Origin: Sulfurospirillaceae bacterium
Lineage (GTDB): Bacteria > Campylobacterota > Campylobacteria > Campylobacterales > Sulfurospirillaceae
Length of the DNA: 64,000 nt
Assembly: GCA_028684065.1 (NCBI GenBank)
Contig: JAQUGO010000003.1
Span: 184,171-248,170, forward strand
Direction: 5' to 3'
Shown here: piece after piece, positions 26,548 through 35,800 of the stretch
Layout of the letters: every line of letters begins with the position of its first letter
Numbering within the stretch: the first letter of the stretch is position 1
Notes under the pieces: generated by a model
Seen by the model: the letters and a program-made list of their open reading frames with translations, nothing else
Told to the model about the DNA's origin: nothing
The model's database searches: none
Translations under genes and position numbers: made by a program

Positions 26548-27234
26548 TTAATTAGGCGCTGAAAAACTTCCAGCTGTTCCTGTACCATTAGAAAGATTAA
26601 CTTTAATAGCTGTTACTGCAACAGGATCTGTACCATTAACATCTAAAAGTTTAACAGATTGTGCTGCAACAATAACACTTGCAACGGTGCCACTTGTAAC
26701 GGTGCTACTTGTAACATTAATATCAGATGAATTTGGATTAAAGACCCAAAAGTCATTTCTATCAGGTTTACCTGCGATATCATTATTGGTTGCATCTGTT
26801 GGGATACTTAATCCACTAGTAGCATTGGATGCTTCACCTTTAATGAGAAGAATATCATTTGAAGCATTGTCATCTGTTCCAATTTTTGCTTCAGTAGCGG
26901 CAGAGGCATAACCAACAATCGTAAATTTTTCACCTTTGTCCATAATGGTTTTAAGAACTTTGTGCGCTGTATTAATGTCTGTATAAGTAGATGCTGTACT
27001 AGCCCCACTAATGGCGGTATCATGTCATGTTACGTTAGTATCTTTGTAATCTTGTAAACGAAATTCTTTTGCAGCAACAATGGCGCCATCTAAACTTCCC
27101 ATTGCAGAGATTTCACTATTTGCTTTTGCATTATCTTTTACACCGCCAAATTTTGGTAACGCAGTAGCTGCCAAAATACCGATAATAACGATGACAAAGA
27201 TCAACTCTACCATTGTAAAACCACTTCTTCTCAT
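26548..27234 (-). pseudogene. Type IV pilin gene interrupted by in-frame TGA
   Basis: The N-terminus MRRSG then FTMVELIFVIVIIGILAATAL and PKFGGVKDNAKA is a full prepilin signal. The frame stops at TGA (27025-27027) after residue 69, yet the same frame stays open for about 159 more codons, through HDTAISGAS, MDKGEKFTIVGYAS and GKPDRNDFWVFNPN, to a stop at 26548. The last segment matches GKPDKNDFWVYLS in the intact pilin at 25925. In a rough alignment the TGA faces a Trp codon (NSFTWG in the intact protein versus TNVT-stop-H), so a single TGG to TGA change explains it. It could be a real nonsense mutation, a read error, or translational read-through. Confidence 0.82.
26677..26721. repeat. About three tandem 15-base repeats in the pilin pseudogene
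   Basis: Units ACTTGCAACGGTGCC, ACTTGTAACGGTGCT and the partial ACTTGTAACATTAAT follow one another. On the coding strand they give five-residue Ser/Thr/Val-rich units (VTSSTVTSGTVASV). The 15-base period keeps the reading frame. Confidence 0.7.
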
Positions 27235-27369
27235 ATTACTTCCTTAAATAAAATTTATAATTATTTTACCATAACATGCTTAAATCAAAAGTAACACTTT
27301 TATCATTTTACCTTTCATTATGGACGTTTTGACTATAATGTCACCATACAATTTTTCTTTAGGAAACAA

Positions 27370-29397
27370 ATGCCTCTTAGTCGACTTAATCATGAACAAC
27401 ATCTCGCTGCTACAGCCCCTAGTGGGCACAATCTTATCATAGCCAGTGCAGGAACAGGAAAAACTTCTACCATTGTTGCAAGAATTGCTTCTTTGATTCA
27501 TCAAGGAATTGAGCCTTCTCGTATTTTACTTTTAACGTTTACCAATAAAGCAGCCGCTGAGATGATAGAACGGATTAGTTTATTTTTTGGTAAAGCAATA
27601 ACATCGCAGATAGAAGCAGGTACTTTTCATGCGGTTAGTTACCGTCTTTTAAAAAAAATGGGCTATAAAATTGTTCTTAAACAGCCTAAAGATTTAAAAA
27701 TTTTGCTTAAAACCATTGTTGAACGACGTCGATTTGACCATATAGACTCTTCCGTTAAGCCTTATGGTGCGGCGTATTTGTATGATATTTTTTCACTTTA
27801 CCAAAACAGTACCGTGACGCAGAGTTTTTCTGAGTGGTTAGAAGCCAATGATAGTGAACATGGTGTTTATTTTGACATGTACGAAGATATCTTTGAAGAG
27901 TTTCATGAGCTCAAAAGAGAGTTTGGTTATGTGGATTTTAACGATTTATTAATTTTAATGCGTGAAGCTTTAAATAAAGATGAGACCCTTATTTTTTCTG
28001 AAATTTTGATTGATGAGTATCAAGACACTAATACCTTGCAAGGTTCACTCATTGATGCATTTAAGTCAAAATCACTTTTTTGTGTAGGAGATTACGACCA
28101 GAGCATTTATGCGTTTAATGGGGCCAATATCGATATTATTGGCTCTTTTGGCACACATTATAAAGATGCTAACGTATTTACTCTCAATAAAAATTATCGC
28201 TCTTCTCATAAAATTCTTTCACTCGCCAATCGTGTGATCGAGCATAACCCAAGGCTGTACGATAAACGTTTGGAAGTAACACGAGAAGGGAACTTTGAGT
28301 CTCCAAAACTTTTGATTTACGAAGAGCTTTTTTACCAATACCAAGCCATATCATCGCTTATTAGAGTCTCTGCTAACGCACATCAGGATATTGCTGTTAT
28401 CTTTCGTAACAATTCTAGTGCCGATGGTATCGAGGCTACATTAAGAGAACAAGGTATCGCATGCAAACGCAAAGGTGGCGTGAGTTTTTTTGATTCCTAT
28501 GAAGTTAAAGCAATGCTTGATTTAATTAGTGTGGTAGTCAACCCTAAAGATATGATGGCCTTTATCCATGTTTTTGAATACGCCAAAGGTGTTGGTAGTG
28601 CATTGTCGAAAGAGCTTTTTGATGCACTTTTTAAGTTGGGTGAGGGCAATATTTTTCAAGGCTTTTTCCATCCTAAAGAGGTAGATGAGCTTTTTAAAAA
28701 ACGTCCTAAAAACCATCAATTAGGGCTTTTTGATGAGATTAATGATCTTGGAAGTGTGAGTCGTTTTTATAATCTTGGTTTTGAAGAAACTTTTTTGTCT
28801 AACCCTATTTTAAAACATCCTAAATTAACGTTAGAAGGTGCAAAATTTCTGTATCATTTTTATAAATTTATGAAGCATACCAGTCGTATCAAGCAACCTC
28901 AATCTTTAGTGAATCATGTGCTAAGTTCGGAAGTTTTCAGCGCCATTGCCGAAATGTTATCCATCAAGCGTTCAACAAAAAAAGATGGGGGTATTGATGA
29001 AAGTGTCAAGCAAGAGGCTAGGGCTCGTATCTTTAGAAAAGGACACTTACTCAAAGATTTAGCCAGTGGGTATGCTTCAAATGAGCGTTTTTTAAATGCA
29101 CTGACACTGGGAAGCAATGAAATGAGCGAAGGCGAAGGTGTCAATTTGCTAAGCATTCATGCAAGCAAAGGCTTGGAGTTTAAAGAAGTGTATGTGATTG
29201 ACTTGATGGATGGACGATTTCCCAATCGAAAGTTGATGCAAAAGGGTGGAAGCTTGGAAGAGGAGAGGCGCCTTTTTTACGTGGCAACTACACGAGCCAA
29301 AGATTTACTTTATCTTTCCTACGCCAAATATGATAAAATCAAAAAAATACCTTATGTGCATTCGCCTTTTTTAGTAGAAGCTGGATTGGTTAATTAG
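27370..29397 (+). CDS. UvrD/Rep-family ATP-dependent DNA helicase
   Basis: A 675-residue superfamily 1A helicase. Visible motifs are the Q motif LNHEQHLAA, Walker A IIASAGTGKTSTIVARI (about residue 30), LLLTFTNKAAAEMIERI, Walker B ILIDEYQDTN (about 215), VGDYDQSIYAFNGA, NYRSSHKIL, SIHASKGLEFKEVYVI (about 595) and FYVATTRAKDLLYLSYA. All helicase motifs are intact. It unwinds DNA in repair and replication restart. A TATAAT hexamer lies about 35 bases upstream, with AGGAAAC before the ATG. It could be called Rep, UvrD or PcrA; I cannot separate these by eye. Confidence 0.93.
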   Translation: MPLSRLNHEQHLAATAPSGHNLIIASAGTGKTSTIVARIASLIHQGIEPSRILLLTFTNKAAAEMIERISLFFGKAITSQIEAGTFHAVSYRLLKKMGYKIVLKQPKDLKILLKTIVERRRFDHIDSSVKPYGAAYLYDIFSLYQNSTVTQSFSEWLEANDSEHGVYFDMYEDIFEEFHELKREFGYVDFNDLLILMREALNKDETLIFSEILIDEYQDTNTLQGSLIDAFKSKSLFCVGDYDQSIYAFNGANIDIIGSFGTHYKDANVFTLNKNYRSSHKILSLANRVIEHNPRLYDKRLEVTREGNFESPKLLIYEELFYQYQAISSLIRVSANAHQDIAVIFRNNSSADGIEATLREQGIACKRKGGVSFFDSYEVKAMLDLISVVVNPKDMMAFIHVFEYAKGVGSALSKELFDALFKLGEGNIFQGFFHPKEVDELFKKRPKNHQLGLFDEINDLGSVSRFYNLGFEETFLSNPILKHPKLTLEGAKFLYHFYKFMKHTSRIKQPQSLVNHVLSSEVFSAIAEMLSIKRSTKKDGGIDESVKQEARARIFRKGHLLKDLASGYASNERFLNALTLGSNEMSEGEGVNLLSIHASKGLEFKEVYVIDLMDGRFPNRKLMQKGGSLEEERRLFYVATTRAKDLLYLSYAKYDKIKKIPYVHSPFLVEAGLVN

Positions 29398-29465
29398 AGT
29401 TCTTTTTTAAAGTAAGCTACAAAAATAATGAGATAGAATAACTCTTATTTTATAAGGAGTTATTG

Positions 29466-29861
29466 ATGAAAAAAATAGGATTGATATTAGCGTTATTGAC
29501 TACTTTTGTATTTGCTGAACTATTACAAATGGATGTAAGTCCGGAATTTGTTAAAAGTGGTGTCAAAATTATTGATATACGAACGGAAGGTGAATGGAAA
29601 GAGTCAGGTATCGTTAAAAATTCTATTCCCATTACTTTTTTTGATGAGCAGGGCCATTATAACGCTGCCACATTTATAGAAGAATTGAACAAGCACGTCA
29701 AAAAAGATAAAGAATTTGCTCTTATTTGCCGTACAGGCAATCGCACTTCTGCAGTTTCTGATTTTCTTTCAAAACAGGGTTATAAAGTCATCAATCTAAA
29801 AGGTGGCGTTAAGAAACTTATGGCACAAGGTTATACACTAGAACCATACAATCCAAAGTAA
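29466..29861 (+). CDS. Periplasmic rhodanese-like protein
   Basis: A 131-residue secreted protein with a signal peptide ([16 protein letters not shown] then E) and a single rhodanese domain. The active-site loop is [17 protein letters not shown], with Cys near residue 98, so sulfur transfer or sulfur binding in the periplasm is plausible. [19 protein letters not shown] is the family N-terminal motif. The ATG at 29466 follows AGGAG; the TTG three bases before is less likely. It is followed after 5 bases by the DUF255 gene. Confidence 0.9.
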   Translation: MKKIGLILALLTTFVFAELLQMDVSPEFVKSGVKIIDIRTEGEWKESGIVKNSIPITFFDEQGHYNAATFIEELNKHVKKDKEFALICRTGNRTSAVSDFLSKQGYKVINLKGGVKKLMAQGYTLEPYNPK

Positions 29862-29866
29862 ATAAG

Positions 29867-31603
29867 ATGCACACAAATAAATTAATTCACGAAGATTCTC
29901 CCTACCTTCGTCAGCATGCACACAATCCTGTTGATTGGATGGCGTGGAATGAACAAGCACTTACTAAAGCTAAAGCAGAAAATAAACTGATTTTTCTCTC
30001 TATTGGTTATAGTACATGCCATTGGTGTCATGTAATGGAGCGTGAGACATTTGAAGATGACTACAGTGCTTCTATTTTAAATGAAGACTATATAAGTATC
30101 AAAATTGATCGTGAAGAAATGCCAGATTTAGATAAATATTATCAAGATGTACATTATTTGCTCAATAAACGAGCAGGTGGATGGCCATTGAGCATTATTA
30201 TGACACCTGACCAAAAAGTTATTTTTGCAGCTACCTATTTACCTCCCAAGAGTGCACATAATCGTATGGGTTTTTGTGATTTGATAACATTTATAAAAGA
30301 TAAATTTCATAATGCCTTTGAGGAAGTTCAAAAAAGTGCCAATAGTATTGAAGCTGCTATTAAGCATTATGAAAAAAGTTTTGAATCGTACGATACCCTT
30401 GAAAAAGATGCAATTATTGACCGCTATGTTACTAATGTAAAACAAAGTTATGATGATACATCAAAAGGTATTGGGCAAGCTCCAAAATTTCCTCATGCCT
30501 CTACATGGAATGCACTGTTAGATATTTATATAAAGACGGGCAATCTTCAAGCACTCTATATGAGTGAAGATGCATTGGAAGCGATGGCGAAAGGTGGTAT
30601 CAACGACCAAATCGAGGGTGGCTTTTACCGTTATAGTGTCGATGAGAGTTGGGTGATTCCTCATTTTGAAAAGATGCTTTATACCAATGCTGAGCTGATA
30701 GAAGTGTATGCCAAACTTTACACGATTACACAAAAGCCTTTTTTTAAAGAAGTTATTGAAAAAACTATTCATGCAATGGACGAACGATTTTTAAAAGAGG
30801 GCATGTACTTAAGTGCTAGCGATGCTGATAGTGAAGGCGAAGAGGGAAAATATTTTGTTTTTGGTTATAACCAAGCCAAAGAGGCGCTTATAAATAGAGG
30901 CTTTAGTGAAGTTGAAACAAAAGAAGTGATGGACGCTTTTGGTATCACAAAATTTGGCAATTTTGAGCATCAAACGACCAATCCAGTGCTTACTTCTCAC
31001 ACTAAACCTTCTCGTTTAAATGAAGCTATTGTTATCTTAAAAGAAGAACGTCAAAAAGTGGCGTATCCTTTTATCGACACCAAAATATTGACCGCTTGGA
31101 ATGCGTTGATGGTGACGGCGTTATTTGAGGCAAATATGGTTGATAAAGCTTCACATGTCCTGGACACATTACTGACATCTTTACATATCAATGGTATTTT
31201 ATACCATCAAGTTGTTTTAGGTAATAGTTTAAAAGTTGAAGGTCTATTAGAAGATTATGCTTTCTTCATTGAGGCTTTACTCAAAGGCTTCGTGTGTACA
31301 CAAAATACAACCTATTTAAAACTTGCAAAACAGTTATCACAAGAAGCTGAAGCAAAATTTTATAAAGAAGAGATATGGTATCTCTCAGATAAAGCCTTCA
31401 AAGCAAAAGCTGTTCTGGAAGATAACAGCTATAAAAGTCCTCTTTCAACGATGATTAAAAATCTTTTTGAATTGGCAAAACTTGAGGATAATAAAGTATT
31501 GTTTATGCGTGCAAAAAGTATGTTGGAGAGTTTTGGTGTAAGTATTCAAAAGTATGCACATGCCTATCCAGAAGCTATAAGGGCAATTATACTTTACATG
31601 TAA
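29867..31603 (+). CDS. DUF255/YyaL-type thioredoxin-fold protein
   Basis: A 578-residue cytoplasmic protein of the YyaL/SPATA20 family. The N-terminal thioredoxin-like domain begins [19 protein letters not shown] then [10 protein letters not shown], with [16 protein letters not shown] carrying the CxxC pair near residue 47 and [14 protein letters not shown] after it. An (alpha/alpha)6-barrel follows (about 175-570; [20 protein letters not shown], then [11 protein letters not shown] and [15 protein letters not shown]). Family members are often about 650-700 residues, so this one is compact at the C-terminus. The biochemical role of the family is unclear. The stop lies inside a TTACATGTAA copy. 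Confidence 0.88.
   Translation: MHTNKLIHEDSPYLRQHAHNPVDWMAWNEQALTKAKAENKLIFLSIGYSTCHWCHVMERETFEDDYSASILNEDYISIKIDREEMPDLDKYYQDVHYLLNKRAGGWPLSIIMTPDQKVIFAATYLPPKSAHNRMGFCDLITFIKDKFHNAFEEVQKSANSIEAAIKHYEKSFESYDTLEKDAIIDRYVTNVKQSYDDTSKGIGQAPKFPHASTWNALLDIYIKTGNLQALYMSEDALEAMAKGGINDQIEGGFYRYSVDESWVIPHFEKMLYTNAELIEVYAKLYTITQKPFFKEVIEKTIHAMDERFLKEGMYLSASDADSEGEEGKYFVFGYNQAKEALINRGFSEVETKEVMDAFGITKFGNFEHQTTNPVLTSHTKPSRLNEAIVILKEERQKVAYPFIDTKILTAWNALMVTALFEANMVDKASHVLDTLLTSLHINGILYHQVVLGNSLKVEGLLEDYAFFIEALLKGFVCTQNTTYLKLAKQLSQEAEAKFYKEEIWYLSDKAFKAKAVLEDNSYKSPLSTMIKNLFELAKLEDNKVLFMRAKSMLESFGVSIQKYAHAYPEAIRAIILYM
31594..31603. repeat. TTACATGTAA copy at a stop codon
   Basis: Exact copy; its last three bases are the TAA stop of the DUF255 gene, extended to a 12-base dyad by flanking T and A. 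Confidence 0.9.
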
Positions 31604-31630
31604 AACTATTTTGTAGATGATATATCATTT

Positions 31631-31942
31631 TTATTTTTGGTCGATTTTATCTTTTAAAAGTGAAAATGATTTTTTAAGTGTTGACATTCTCTCTTCAATT
31701 TTTTTGACAGCAGTCTCCAACGTATAGCCTTCATCAAGTAGTTCTTTAATCAAAATAATTTTTTTTATATTGATATAATCAAATTTTCGAGTACCTCCTT
31801 CTTTTGTGCAAGCAGAAGTAATAATTTTTTTATCTTCCCAGTATCGAAGCCTTCTTTGAGGAATACCAGTAACATCAGAGACATCACCAATCGTTACCAA
31901 GAGTTGAGATACGAGTTTTGGATCAAATAAGTCTTCAATCAT
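31631..31942 (-). CDS. MerR-family transcriptional regulator
   Basis: A 103-residue regulator. The winged-helix region TIGDVSDVTGIPQRRLRYWEDKK then GGTRKFDYINIKKIILIKEL is MerR-like, followed by a short coiled dimerisation helix. There is no effector domain or cysteine cluster, so the signal is not evident. It has AGGAAATACTA before the ATG and is divergent from the isochorismatase-fold gene at 32059; the space between holds two copies of a 17-base dyad. HspR was considered, but the recognition helix and the lack of its tail argue against it. Confidence 0.85.
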   Translation of the reverse strand: MIEDLFDPKLVSQLLVTIGDVSDVTGIPQRRLRYWEDKKIITSACTKEGGTRKFDYINIKKIILIKELLDEGYTLETAVKKIEERMSTLKKSFSLLKDKIDQK

Positions 31943-31977
31943 TAGTATTTCCTGTTTTTTGATTTATTATAGAATTA

Positions 31978-32045
31978 TTGTAGTTAATTTACAATTAAGG
32001 ATGATTAGTTTATGATTTCATCAATAAATTGTAACTAATCTACAT
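31978..32045. promoter_or_regulatory. Paired operator-like dyads between divergent genes
   Basis: TTGTAGTTAATTTACAA at 31978-31994 and TTGTAACTAATCTACAT at 32029-32045 share TTGTA and TACA ends with a 7-base centre. Their midpoints are 51 bases apart, close to five helical turns. An added 8-base inverted repeat, GATTAGTT (32003-32010) and AACTAATC (32033-32040), links them. They are likely sites for the adjacent MerR regulator, controlling both genes. Confidence 0.55.
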
Positions 32046-32058
32046 TAAAGGATAATTA

Positions 32059-32727
32059 ATGACTAAAATTGTATTAATATTGACAATATTGCTGATACAA
32101 CTCTATGCAAAGGATGAAAATATGGGAGTATTAGATATTAAAAAGAGTGCCTTAGTGCTTATAGAATATCAAAATGAGTGGCTAGCAGAGAATAGTAAGT
32201 TGCAATTTCTTATGAAAGATAAAAAGCAATTTCTACGTTCACAAGAAAATTCAAAACGAATTTTAGAGCATGCTATAAATATAGGAATGCATGTTGTTCA
32301 CGTTCCTTTTATTGTAAGTGATGATTACAAGGAATTAGGAAAGGGAGCAAAATTTGGGCTTCGTTTAGCAATTCAAAAAGCACAAACATGGCAAGGTGAA
32401 AGCAAAAATTTTCATAAAGATTTTTTACCAATGAATAATGAATTGATTGTCGGTGGAAGAATTGGGGCAAGTGGATTTGCAGGTTCTAACTTAGATGCAT
32501 TATTGAAAAATAATGATATCAATACACTTTTTATTATTGGATATGCAACCAATGTTTGTGTTGAATCAACCATGAGAGAAGCCCATGACAAAGGCTATAA
32601 TACACATGTTATTAGTGATGCAACTAGCGCATTTACCCAAGAAGAAAAAGAGTTTTTTGAAAAGTATATTGTTCATCATTTTGGTAAATCATTAACAACA
32701 GAGGCATTTTTATCTTATAGTCATTAA
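32059..32727 (+). CDS. Exported isochorismatase-fold protein with altered catalytic residues
   Basis: A 222-residue protein with a probable signal peptide (KIVLILTILLIQLYA then K), unusual for this family. The isochorismatase fold is clear: ALVLIEYQNEWL near residue 35, GRIGASGFAGSNLDALL near 140, and FIIGYATNVCVESTMREA with Cys near 170. The usual Asp is Glu (IEYQ) and the usual Lys appears as Arg (GGRIG), while Cys is kept, so activity may differ or be lost. It is divergent from the MerR gene and likely under its control. It is followed by a strong TTACATGTAA hairpin. Confidence 0.78.
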   Translation: MTKIVLILTILLIQLYAKDENMGVLDIKKSALVLIEYQNEWLAENSKLQFLMKDKKQFLRSQENSKRILEHAINIGMHVVHVPFIVSDDYKELGKGAKFGLRLAIQKAQTWQGESKNFHKDFLPMNNELIVGGRIGASGFAGSNLDALLKNNDINTLFIIGYATNVCVESTMREAHDKGYNTHVISDATSAFTQEEKEFFEKYIVHHFGKSLTTEAFLSYSH

Positions 32728-32735
32728 ATATTAGG

Positions 32736-32765
32736 TTACATGTAAGGAAAAATCCTTACATGTAA
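32736..32765. terminator. Hairpin of two inverted TTACATGTAA copies (two-way terminator)
   Basis: TTACATGTAAGG, a 6-base AAAAAT loop, then CCTTACATGTAA: a perfect 12-bp stem between the convergent isochorismatase-fold gene and htpG. On the plus strand AAACTATTTTT follows. Both copies (32736-32745, 32756-32765) are exact. Confidence 0.75.
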
Positions 32766-32773
32766 AACTATTT

Positions 32774-34645
32774 TTAAAGTGCTTTAGCGATAAATTTATT
32801 CAAACGTTTCGCGAAAGCTGCAGTATTTTCAATCTTCATTCCTTCTTGAAGTTTAGCTTGGTCAAGAAGTAAGAAAGCGACATCATTAAGCTCTAGCAGA
32901 TCAGATTTTACACTTAGTTTTTTGAAAATTTCATGCTCCGGGTTGATCTCTAAGATCGGCTTAACGGTTGGAAGATTGTCTTGTCCCATTTGTTTGAGCA
33001 TTTGTTGCATTTGAAAATCGGGGTCGTTTTTATCGTATACAAGGCATGAAGGAGAATCACTTAGACGGCTAGAGATTTTGACATCTTTCGTATCATCTTT
33101 AAGGATTTCTTTCATTTTGACTAAAATCTCTTTATACGTTTTCTCATCTTCTTCAACTTTTTCTTTATCTTCTTTGATTTCTTCATCAATGTCTGAGTTA
33201 TTGACCGGTTTGATTGGTGTTTTATCATATTCACCCACCATTGGGAAGACGATAGCATCGACTTCTTCATCTAACAGCAAGACTTCAATATCTTTGGCTT
33301 TAAATTGTTCAATCAATGGTGAATTACGAAGGATTCTTTCATTTTCACCCGTGATATAATAGATGCTTTTTTGGTCTTCTTTCATGCTTTCTTTGTACTC
33401 TTTAAGGCTGACAAGTCCATCACGTTTGCTTGATTTAAATAAAACAAGCTCTAATAGTGCTTCTTTGTTATCCCAGTCGTTGTAAAGTCCCTCTTTGATA
33501 ACACGGCCAAAGTTTTTGTAAAACTCTAAGTATTTTTCGCTCTCTTTTTCTTTTAGCCCTTTAAGTTCACCCAAGATTTTTTTAACAGAAGCTTTTTTAA
33601 TTGCTTCTAAAATTTTGTTTTGTTGCAAAATTTCACGGCTAACATTTAATGGTAAATCTTCCGCATCGATGATACCTTTGACAAAACGAAGGTAGGTAGG
33701 AAGCAACTCTTTTTCATCATCGGTGATAAAGACACGTTTAACGTAAAGTTTAACACCTGGTTTATAATCCATTCTAAAAAGGTCCATTGGTGGTGTTGTT
33801 GGAATGTAAAAAAGCGTGGTGTATTCGTATTTTCCCTCAGCTTTAGTGTGACTCCAAAGTAGTGGAGCTTCGCTATCATGAGAAATTTGTTTGTAAAAAT
33901 CTTTGTATTCATCATCTTTAATTTGGCTTTTTGAAAGTGTCCAAAGTGCACTGGCTTTATTGATTTGCTCGTTTTTAATTTCAGTGCTTTTTTCTTTACC
34001 TTCATCATCATACTCTTTAACTTCTTTATCCATAAAAATAGGGAATGGGATATGGTTTGAGTATTTTGTAATGATACTTTGGATGCGGTAAAACTCTAAA
34101 AATTCACCTTCATCCTCTTTTAAAAAGAGCGTAATAGATGTTCCATGTGTCTCTTTGCTAACGGGTGTAATGTCATACTCTGCACCTGCGGTTGAACTCC
34201 ACATGTAAGCATTTTCTTCACCTGCTTTACGGCTTGTAACTTCAATTTTATCAGCGACCATGAAGGCTGAGTAAAAACCAACACCAAATTGACCGATAAG
34301 ATTAGAATCTTTTTTAGTATCGCCTGTCAGGTTTTTCAAAAATGATTTGGTGCCACTTTTAGCAATGGTTCCAAGGTTCTCGATAAGCTCTTCTTCATTC
34401 ATACCAATACCTGTATCGCTAATGGTTAACGTTTTAGCCTCTTTATTAAACGCAATATCAATACGTGGCATGTACGAGAGTGCTTTGTATTTTTCATCGG
34501 TTAACGTTAGATAATTCAGTTTATCAAGCGCATCAGAAGAGTTTGAGATAAGCTCTCTTAAAAAAATCTCTTTGTTAGAGTAGAGTGAGTGAATCATCAG
34601 GTCTAAAAGCTGAGTGACTTCGGTTTGAAATTGATGTTTTGACAT
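32774..34645 (-). CDS. htpG: Molecular chaperone HtpG (Hsp90)
   Basis: A 623-residue cytosolic ATP-dependent chaperone. The GHKL ATPase domain has [16 protein letters not shown] near residue 27, [20 protein letters not shown] near 75-95 and [16 protein letters not shown] near 118. The middle domain has [12 protein letters not shown] near 330, and the C-terminal dimerisation domain follows. Length and motifs are normal. AAAGGATATAGT lies before the ATG. It follows crcB by about 98 bases, where a 12-base palindrome and a TTACATGTAA copy occur, so it may have its own heat-responsive promoter. Confidence 0.97.
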   Translation of the reverse strand: MSKHQFQTEVTQLLDLMIHSLYSNKEIFLRELISNSSDALDKLNYLTLTDEKYKALSYMPRIDIAFNKEAKTLTISDTGIGMNEEELIENLGTIAKSGTKSFLKNLTGDTKKDSNLIGQFGVGFYSAFMVADKIEVTSRKAGEENAYMWSSTAGAEYDITPVSKETHGTSITLFLKEDEGEFLEFYRIQSIITKYSNHIPFPIFMDKEVKEYDDEGKEKSTEIKNEQINKASALWTLSKSQIKDDEYKDFYKQISHDSEAPLLWSHTKAEGKYEYTTLFYIPTTPPMDLFRMDYKPGVKLYVKRVFITDDEKELLPTYLRFVKGIIDAEDLPLNVSREILQQNKILEAIKKASVKKILGELKGLKEKESEKYLEFYKNFGRVIKEGLYNDWDNKEALLELVLFKSSKRDGLVSLKEYKESMKEDQKSIYYITGENERILRNSPLIEQFKAKDIEVLLLDEEVDAIVFPMVGEYDKTPIKPVNNSDIDEEIKEDKEKVEEDEKTYKEILVKMKEILKDDTKDVKISSRLSDSPSCLVYDKNDPDFQMQQMLKQMGQDNLPTVKPILEINPEHEIFKKLSVKSDLLELNDVAFLLLDQAKLQEGMKIENTAAFAKRLNKFIAKAL

Positions 34646-34677
34646 ACTATATCCTTTAGTTTTGTTTTGAATTGACG

Positions 34678-34697
34678 AAAGAGCTCTTTACATGTAA
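34678..34697. other. Overlapping palindromes upstream of htpG
   Basis: AAAGAGCTCTTT (34678-34689), a perfect 12-base dyad, overlaps an exact TTACATGTAA (34688-34697) about 33-52 bases before the htpG start. They lie where an operator or promoter would be. A further dyad, TTTGGACAATCCAAA (34718-34732), follows the crcB stop. The function is not proven. Confidence 0.4.
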
Positions 34698-34743
34698 GCA
34701 GTAAAACGCAGGAACTCTTTGGACAATCCAAAAAATTTCGCTG

Positions 34744-35130
34744 TTATTTTAGCAAAAAATTGATAATTTTAAAACCACTTCCAGCGGCTAGAATGGTTCC
34801 AATCACATTAAGAAGTGTATTGGAAAGTGCTAAAATAAGGCTTCCTTCATTGAAAAGCCAAAATGTTTCTAAAGCAAAAGTGGAATACGTTGTAAGCCCT
34901 CCAAGTAGACCTGTGGTAAGAAATGATTTCATGGGTGCTGAAAAGAGTGTTGTATGCATAAAGATAGCAAAGAGAGCACCTATAATAAAACTTCCTAAAA
35001 TATTGACACCTAAAGTACCAAAAGGGATAGCGTGAGGAAGGTGACGGTTGATTAAGCCATTTAAATAAGCTCTTAAAATAGAGCCTATAAATCCACCACT
35101 ACCGATTGCTAGAAGTGTTTGCCAGCTCAA
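34744..35130 (-). CDS. crcB: Fluoride channel CrcB (Fluc)
   Basis: A 128-residue inner-membrane fluoride exporter with four helices. Family motifs are GGFIGSILRAYLNG at the N-terminus, FGTLGVNILGSFIIG near residue 43 and TGLLGGLTTYSTFALE near 77 (the Phe-box and Thr/Ser fluoride path). The start is set at TTG 35130 because AAAGG lies seven bases before it and it matches the usual N-terminus; the ATG at 35145 has no ribosome site. Either start overlaps the end of the acyltransferase gene. No fluoride riboswitch was seen; it is the last gene of the ctpA-pur run. Confidence 0.92.
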   Translation of the reverse strand: MSWQTLLAIGSGGFIGSILRAYLNGLINRHLPHAIPFGTLGVNILGSFIIGALFAIFMHTTLFSAPMKSFLTTGLLGGLTTYSTFALETFWLFNEGSLILALSNTLLNVIGTILAAGSGFKIINFLLK

Positions 35131-35800
35131 TTTGTAACCTTTCATTCATTGAATTGTACATTTTTTCATACCATTGTTCATCTTCTTTAGGGTGAATAGG
35201 ATCAAGATAAATAATACGTACTTCGCCGTTATGGGCGTCAAGATTTTTTGAATCAAACACATAGCGGGCTCCCAGAATAATCGCAGGTTGAACAATCATA
35301 TTTAATTTTTCAGCCATAATCTTAGCACCACTTTGAAATTTAAGAAGTGTCGTTCCATCACCTCGAGTACCTTCTGGAAACATGGCAATGACTCGCCCTT
35401 CATTGATACGTTCTTGACTAACTTTAAGCATTTTAATAATAGAGCGTTTATCTTTACGGTCAATGGCAATCATCTTTGGAGCATTGATAATATGTCCAAA
35501 AAGAGGAATATCTTGTATCTCCTTTTTGGCTATCCAACATAAATCCTTAGGGTAAATAGCTTCAAAGGCAACGATATCAATAAGGCTTTGATGATTAAGC
35601 ACTAAAAGTGTTGCTTTTTCATCAGTATGACCTATCTGTGTAATTGAAAAACGCATTAAGAACATTTGCATTTTTGCCCATGTTTGGCGAATACGATATG
35701 TTGAATTTCTGAAAATATACATCAAGACGATCACGATAAGAACCGTTACTACAAATTCGATAATCGTGTAAATACCTCTAATTTTTGATAATATTTTCAT
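35099..35800 (-). CDS. plsC: 1-acyl-sn-glycerol-3-phosphate acyltransferase (PlsC-like)
   Basis: A 233-residue membrane acyltransferase that makes phosphatidate for phospholipid synthesis. A membrane helix at about 12-32 precedes the catalytic box LVLNHQSLIDIVAF (an NHxxxxD variant with Gln-Ser, near residue 73). The second box FPEGTRGDGTTLLKF is near 145, and VQPAIILGARYVF follows. The ATG at 35800 lies inside the end of the BatD-like gene (23-base overlap), and the 3' end overlaps crcB. The family is clear, though LPLAT members vary in substrate. Confidence 0.9.
   Translation of the reverse strand: MKILSKIRGIYTIIEFVVTVLIVIVLMYIFRNSTYRIRQTWAKMQMFLMRFSITQIGHTDEKATLLVLNHQSLIDIVAFEAIYPKDLCWIAKKEIQDIPLFGHIINAPKMIAIDRKDKRSIIKMLKVSQERINEGRVIAMFPEGTRGDGTTLLKFQSGAKIMAEKLNMIVQPAIILGARYVFDSKNLDAHNGEVRIIYLDPIHPKEDEQWYEKMYNSMNERLQIELANTSSNR

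Noticed and set aside
26677-26721. Tandem repeats as a CRISPR remnant
   Set aside because: Units are 15 bases, directly adjacent without spacers, and encode protein in frame.
27025-27027. In-frame TGA in the pilin as a selenocysteine codon
   Set aside because: The site aligns with Trp in the sister pilin, pilins are not known selenoproteins, and I saw no obvious hairpin of the SECIS type just after the TGA. A nonsense change is simpler.
31631-31942. MerR-type regulator as HspR, controlling the clpB site
   Set aside because: The recognition helix IPQRRLRYWEDKK and the short C-terminus differ from HspR, and its own intergenic dyads do not match the HAIR layout.
33078-34091. Plus-strand and other-frame open frames inside htpG
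   Set aside because: Ser/Phe- or Lys/Met-rich shadows opposite or across the fully conserved htpG frame.
34718-34732. TTTGGACAATCCAAA dyad as a crcB terminator
   Set aside because: The stem is short and no T-run follows it on the crcB strand, so I list it only as a palindrome near htpG.
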